From positions 64,483,033 to 64,547,032 of the forward strand of contig CM048845.1 in NCBI GenBank assembly GCA_026545225.1: DNA of 64,000 nt, given 5' to 3'. Shown here in pieces: positions 58,907 through 64,000 of the stretch (positions are counted from its first letter, which is position 1; the number at the start of each line of letters is the position of its first letter). Origin of the DNA: Cornus controversa (lineage: Eukaryota; Streptophyta; Magnoliopsida; Cornales; Cornaceae). Under the pieces are notes generated by a model. The model saw nothing but the letters and a program-made list of their open reading frames with translations. It was not told the origin of the DNA and did no database searches. The position numbers and the translations under genes were made by a program.

Positions 58907-61900
58907 CTACAGAATATCCTTAAAAATTAAATCTGAGGGGATAACTCCACAAGAAGCCATTTTCTTCGCAAGGGTATCCGCGAGATCCGCTGCTTTTGCT
59001 TTATTCATGGCAATACGATCCTCTAGAAGCAACAGGTGTTGACGCGTGACATCAGCCTCACCACATCCTTTGCAAGCTCAATAGCCAAGGAAGCTTGTTG
59101 ATCATTCAGAACTTGTATTTCATAACTGTGAACAGTATCTTGCAAACGAGAATCCAGCCAAGGGAGTGACAAGCCGACAGCCTGCCAATCACTAATACGT
59201 CTCCGGAGACTCGGGATTGTCACAGGATCAATACTAGACAATGGCTGATCATCAAGGGAGATAAGAAAGTCAGCCACAACGTCTAAAAAGAAACGCTGAT
59301 ACAAAGGATCTTGAAAAGCAAAATTGGCAAAAGTCTCAAGATAACGACGATAAATCCTATTAAGCATCCCCACATTACGAAAGCTAAAGGAGAAGGAGCG
59401 TCATTCGACAAGGTCATCAGGTTTTAAATTCTGAGGATTCAGAAATACTTCGAGATCTGAACGCAAACCTTCACTAAAAACAGAATCAGAATCCATAGTG
59501 GAAGTCTGAGGATCATACTCTGCAAGATAGGAGGGAGATTATCAGAAAAATTGGACGAAAATATATATATATGGAGAAAATTACATAAAAATGTAGCGAA
59601 TACCTGGCCCGGGGGAAGACTTATCAGTAGTATCAACATTAGGTATATGAGCCGCGGGAAGAGGGCAGGATAAGGCAGGTGGTTGACTAGTTTCACCCGC
59701 GGAAGGAATATCATCACCTTAAAAAATTTGGAGGTCGTCACCCGGACGCCCAAAGATTTCTTTAGATAAAATAGCAGTATCTTTACTCACTGCGGCCAGC
59801 TCGCCTGCAACATCTGAAACATCACCCTCGGTCGAGGGAAAATTCTCAGCCCCAAGTTCCGACATCATAAAATCTACTAATGGATCTTGGCTGGAGACAG
59901 GCTCTGTCCTGTCTACAGGTTCGCTATCTTGCGAAGAAAAAAGTAAGTGACCGGTATCATGTCTAATGCGAGCCAAGGGGTTATCATCCGCGGGTGCTGA
60001 AGGGGAAGGAACTAATAAAATAGGGGTAGACTGTGATTGTGGGACAGTGGGCTCAGGTAAGGCAGTTGGTCTGTGAAGGGATAATAAGACCGAGATGGGA
60101 AGTTGGCCATCTTCATCCACTGTCATCATGGTTATATGTTTTGAGGGTGAAAGAGGGGAAGAGCCCACAGAGGATTGAATGAGATCACCAGAGGCCGTAT
60201 GCTGACCCTCCGCGAAATGAGGGAAATCAGAATCCGTAGCATCAAATGCAGTATATTGACCCTCTGTGGGAAGGTTTTGGCCAGAGTCATCCTCCGCGAA
60301 GGGATTTACATTGGGCAAAATAGGGTGACCTTCCGCGGGGGGATCAGTGTGAGATGCAATCCCCTCCGCGGAGCCTTCTGTGTCCATGGCTTGGTCAAAA
60401 GCCAAAGTAAGATTGCCCGGTTCTGTTGATCGTAGGGGATCTCTTCCAGAGATAGAAGTTTCCTTGTATGTAACCGGCTTCCGTGGGCGAAGAGCCTGCA
60501 TTGGATAAAAATATAGAATGTGTTAGGTCTGCGCCATAAAGAGTAAAAATGAGGGATTTATACAATAAAAGAAATGTACCATCCGGACTTTCTTTTTGAT
60601 AGGTTCGGAGTCAACGATCGTATCTGGCTCATGGTCAGCAACGGAAGAAGCTTCGACATCCAGGGGTAAAGTGCCACGGGTCAAGCGCTTTCCTCGGGGA
60701 GCCTTCTTCAATAGGCAACTTGTATACAGACGAGCCGTATGGACTTGGGGACATTTCAGCGTAAAATCATCCTTGTAGACTAATGCTGTTTCGTGAATAG
60801 ATGGTGGGCTCTCGACAAAATCTTTGAGAATGGTATGCATATGCTCCAAATACCGCAAGTAACTTGCTGAACAATGACCTTTCCAGTGTACGGATGGAAT
60901 CTCTACATACGAAGAAAAACGCCGATTCACTAGTTCGCATTTCTTGCGATAAAAAAGCAATGAAGCATCAAAAGTTTCTTCCCATATGAAGTTGACAGAA
61001 GGGATGTTCTGGTCATAGCCCAACTGACGCGCCGCCCGCATAGGGTAGTAGCCAGTCCTCTTGAGGCGTGTTTCACTCACCGCGGGGAGAGCCGCCCCGG
61101 CTACTATAGCACAAAACATCATCTGTGACATGCTCGGCTTATCCTCCTCAACAATAATAGTCTCCTCTGGATAAAATAATGGGAATTGAATACCGTCATA
61201 CTGAATGGTATAAGGACGAAATTTGAATGAATTCTTCGCAATCTATTGAATCGCCGATATCTCCGACCCAACCAATATTATGCCACCGCATGGCCTGACC
61301 ATTGTCTAAGAGAGCGCCGTTGACATCAAAGAGGTCAAACTCACAAGGTTTATTAGCATACCGAGGGAACCGCTCGAAAAGGAAAAGCATCAAAAAAAGA
61401 GAAGAAACATGGCTACTAATCTCATAGCGACCTTTAGAACGAGGATAGTCAGAAACAATGTCATCTAGGCGATTGTACAGAGTGCCCAAGAACATAGGGG
61501 CCAAGGGAAGTGTGTAACCCTTGGCCAAAACAGCTGCAAGGAGGAAGGTGTCCCTGTCAGGGCCATCTTGAGGTCGACCCCCCTCAAAACCAAATCTGTC
61601 CAGCCAATAAACAAGGAAAGCCGCCAGTTCATAGCCTTTACCAAATTCCAGACCATCCACATACTGTCGAGCACGTTGACTCTCACGAAGGTCTTTGGTC
61701 CTCTTCTCGTAATCCCGAAAAAAATAGCGGAACCAAGAAGTATAAGTAAGTTTCGGGGATTTAACCTTGGGACGAGTCTTCAATTTTTTAGAACCCTTGA
61801 AAATAGTATCCAAATGCATGGCCTCATCCACGAAGGCATTCAGAGAGTCACGAAGGGACAAGACTTCTGGTGAAGCTATGGGAGCAGCAACTTCTCCAGA

Positions 61901-62433
61901 GCATAGAATGGGAAGTCTACAAAGTACCGCCACGTCTTCTAAAGTAGGGTAAATTTCCCCCAAGAAGTCACAAAAGTATGATGCACCGAACTCCATCGCG
62001 AAATGACGGATGTAAGTCCCTCTGCATCCCTCTTGACAGAGAGTTCAGAAAAAAGCTTAACAGACTGAAACATCTTGGCTCGGTGGAGAATCTCACAGTA
62101 CTCAGGAACTCTAAGAATATAACATGACCATTCAGTCCATTCTGCAGTTGCACCCATATGTGATTCATATTCAGTAAAACTAAAAGGATAGTCCCCCCGT
62201 TCCAGTCGAAGACGAGGGATGGATTCGGGAACAATGGTAAAACTCTCCATACTATCATCTGTGCTAAGTATCACGAGATCACCAGATACCTCCATATCAG
62301 GTATAAATTCTTCCATGGAACTCCAGAAGTGATCATGTTTTTCTTCAAAAAAGGGTGCCTTACGCCATTCATCGGAAGGAGGAACTTGAGGAATTGCTCC
62401 ACTAGTCAAAGATAGTTGTTTTTTCTTTGTCAT
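58907..62433 (-). pseudogene. Antisense PMD-like gene, gypsy unit 3, with extra breaks
   Basis: Same gene as in units 1 and 2, starting at 62433 with the shared five-G frameshift. It has additional damage: an indel near 61,222 shifts the frame after DSIDCEEF, and a TAA near 59,720 replaces the Glu codon in IFEGDD. Three extra bases near 61,580 add one Gly (FEGGRPQDG) without a shift. Both 84-bp intron sites remain recognisable. Confidence 0.65.
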
Positions 62434-63146
62434 GGTGGGATACTTAGAAGTTGATGACTAGGAAAAAGAAGTGAAGAAAAAGAAAAGGAGAAATATAGAA
62501 CACAAGTGGGATGTTGTACAGAGAAGATTATATAAGGCACTGGGCGCGAAAACCGAAACGACGCGAACGGTTACAAAGGAACCGAAGAGACAGTGAGGCC
62601 AGTCGCAAATGGCACCTTGCCCGCGTAGGGACTGCTAACTCTAATTTACGCGGACAAAGTAAAAAAGGACTTTATAATTAAGAAGGGAAGCATTGCATCT
62701 GTAAAAACTCTCTAAGGCATTTACTCGAGCAGGAAGTGGGCATGGTTAGAAAGAAGTCATTACAGCGAAGGGAAGATGATATAAGTCAGAAACAAATAAA
62801 GAAAAAATGGAGAGAAAGCAAACCAGGCCACTAAGAAAAATAGCACCGGGTAACTCACCCGCGACGGGACTATGATCCTGAAAGTAAGTAATTTGAAGGG
62901 ACAGTTTATAAAGGAGTTATCAAGGCTGCAAGAAGAGGAAGAAAATACAGCCAATTACAAATAACACTCTACCCGCGTGGGGATCGCGAATACAAAAAGG
63001 AGTGATCAAATATTGTTTGCAAGCTCGGAAATAGGTGTTTTAAAGAGGAAAAGGCTTCGTCATGGAAAGAGTGGACAAGACAGCTATAAAAGTAAGCATA
63101 GAAAGAAAAGGTTGCAAACAACACTTCGTGAAGAAATATTGTTTGC

Positions 63147-63158
63147 AAGGGGGCAAAA
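63147..63158 (+). other. Polypurine tract, unit 3
   Basis: AAGGGGGCAAAA next to the 3' LTR, unchanged. Confidence 0.75.
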
Positions 63159-64000
63159 TGTAGATAAGTGTATTGCAGAGCAAGGAAAGAAGGGATGGGT
63201 CAGGAAGCCTCATGTGCAAGAGACCCTACGCGGGAGGACTCATATATATAAAGACCCTACGCGGGGGCATCCTCCCCGCTCATGGGATAATCCCGCGGGG
63301 GACATGCACCCGCGTGGTTAACCCATGCGCGAGCAGCATCTCCCCGCGCAGGGTCATCCCTTCCCCGCGTTGGGATGGTGCTTCCCCGCGTAAGGATTTT
63401 TATCTGAAAGGGATGCTCATTCCCCATGGGGGGGTTAGCAAAGCATACAGGAGCACAGGGAGTGAGAAGATTGGGGGCAATCCTTTCTAATGGGCATGTT
63501 ATGATTGGTAATTAGATTGTGTTTTCTGGGACCAACTCTGAAAGGAGTATGATTCCATAAGACACTTCTAAATTAACAATCATGGCATACTCTCAAGGAT
63601 TACAAGGAACCATGGATTAATGGGCCATTGTGTGGCTTAACCAGCTCACAATCCCGAGTGGTTATCCTTGTAGCAGGGGCTATGTAGAAGAGTATTAATT
63701 CCTCTCTTCAATATGGAAAGTAACTTGTCGCGACGTTACTTCTAGCATTGAGAAGTGAGAATTAGTACGAGGCTACAGTATCCCACAGACCATTTTAGGC
63801 ACAGGTACAGGCTGTGATATGGCCTGGGTGATCGTGGTGTCATAATGAAGCATATGGCGTCATGGTCCCAGGCGGGAAGGTGGGTTGAGTGTGGTATGGA
63901 GGATTGAGAGGAAGGCTCGTTGGGCCATGGGTATCTAAAGTTGTGCTAGTGTGACTCTACGCGGGCACCATCACAACGTTTCTCGTGGGTATGACCAAGC
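63159..64000 (+). repeat. 3' LTR, gypsy element unit 3, truncated by window end
   Basis: The first 842 bp of the LTR; the TATA box and right flank lie beyond the window. The G run is the shortest of all (seven). Confidence 0.85.

Larger units (their letters stand above)
47129..64000 (+). repeat. Tandem array unit 3 (copia relic - kinase D - gypsy element), cut by window end
   Basis: Third unit, 16,872 bp in view, ending within its gypsy 3' LTR. It carries its own substitutions throughout, about 190 bp of extra sequence in kinase intron 1, a 16-bp deletion in the kinase gene and extra stops in gag, protease, pol and the antisense gene. It is the most diverged of the three. Confidence 0.9.
51744..64000 (+). 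mobile_element. Ty3/gypsy LTR retrotransposon, Tat lineage, unit 3 (cut by window end)
   Basis: Same element with ACAAC on the left; the right flank is outside the window. It lacks the gag codon-46 stop of units 1 and 2 but has its own stops in gag (53638), protease (54709, 55084), RT (56305) and the antisense gene. Shared with the other units: the gag/pro TAG, the TGA at 55123, TAA 55339, TAG 55462, TGA 56335, and the RNase H/integrase and PMD frameshifts. Confidence 0.9.

Overview
The window is plant nuclear DNA, most likely from a eudicot. The evidence is AT-rich intergenic sequence, GT-AG introns of about 80-150 bp, plant-type receptor-like kinases, Tat-lineage Ty3/gypsy LTR retrotransposons with plant-specific modules, a PIF/Harbinger transposon, and Tourist- and hAT-type MITEs. 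I cannot name the species from sequence alone.

Layout. Positions 1-1264 hold the right end of a PIF/Harbinger transposon: two exons of its DDE nuclease, a terminal repeat and a TAA target site. Positions 1265-7476 are intergenic, with microsatellites, small tandem duplications, a long-armed fold-back element and a complete hAT-type MITE with an 8-bp target-site duplication. Positions 7477-11067 carry the first receptor-like kinase gene (copy A), with a probable untranslated first exon, a long first intron holding a Tourist-like MITE, a short coding exon and a main exon. Positions 11068-13082 hold two related short inverted-repeat elements and a Ty1/copia pol relic.

From 13083 to the window end lies a direct tandem array of three units with a period of about 17.02 kb (13083-30104, 30105-47128, 47129 to beyond 64000). 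Each unit is [copia relic - kinase gene - about 12.57-kb Ty3/gypsy Tat element]. Kinase copies B and C appear identical and end 10 codons before copy A. Copy D has a 16-bp deletion that shifts the frame ahead of the kinase domain. Each gypsy element has about 1.16-kb LTRs (TGTA...TACA), a primer-binding site matching the 3' end of plant tRNA-Arg(ACG), gag, protease, RT, a degenerate first RNase H, a second (Tat-type) RNase H and integrase. On the opposite strand, between pol and the 3' LTR, is a large gene with a plant-mobile-domain-like N-terminus and two 84-bp introns.

How the parts fit. The gypsy elements lack matching target-site duplications: ACAAC on the left, GTCAT on the right. The intact empty sites of both flanks are visible elsewhere in the window. 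This fits unequal crossing-over between two independent insertions of the same family, one upstream and one downstream of a kinase gene, followed by further unequal exchange. All three elements share several inactivating lesions, so they multiplied with the array and not by new transposition. The result is a retrotransposon-mediated expansion of a small non-RD kinase cluster.
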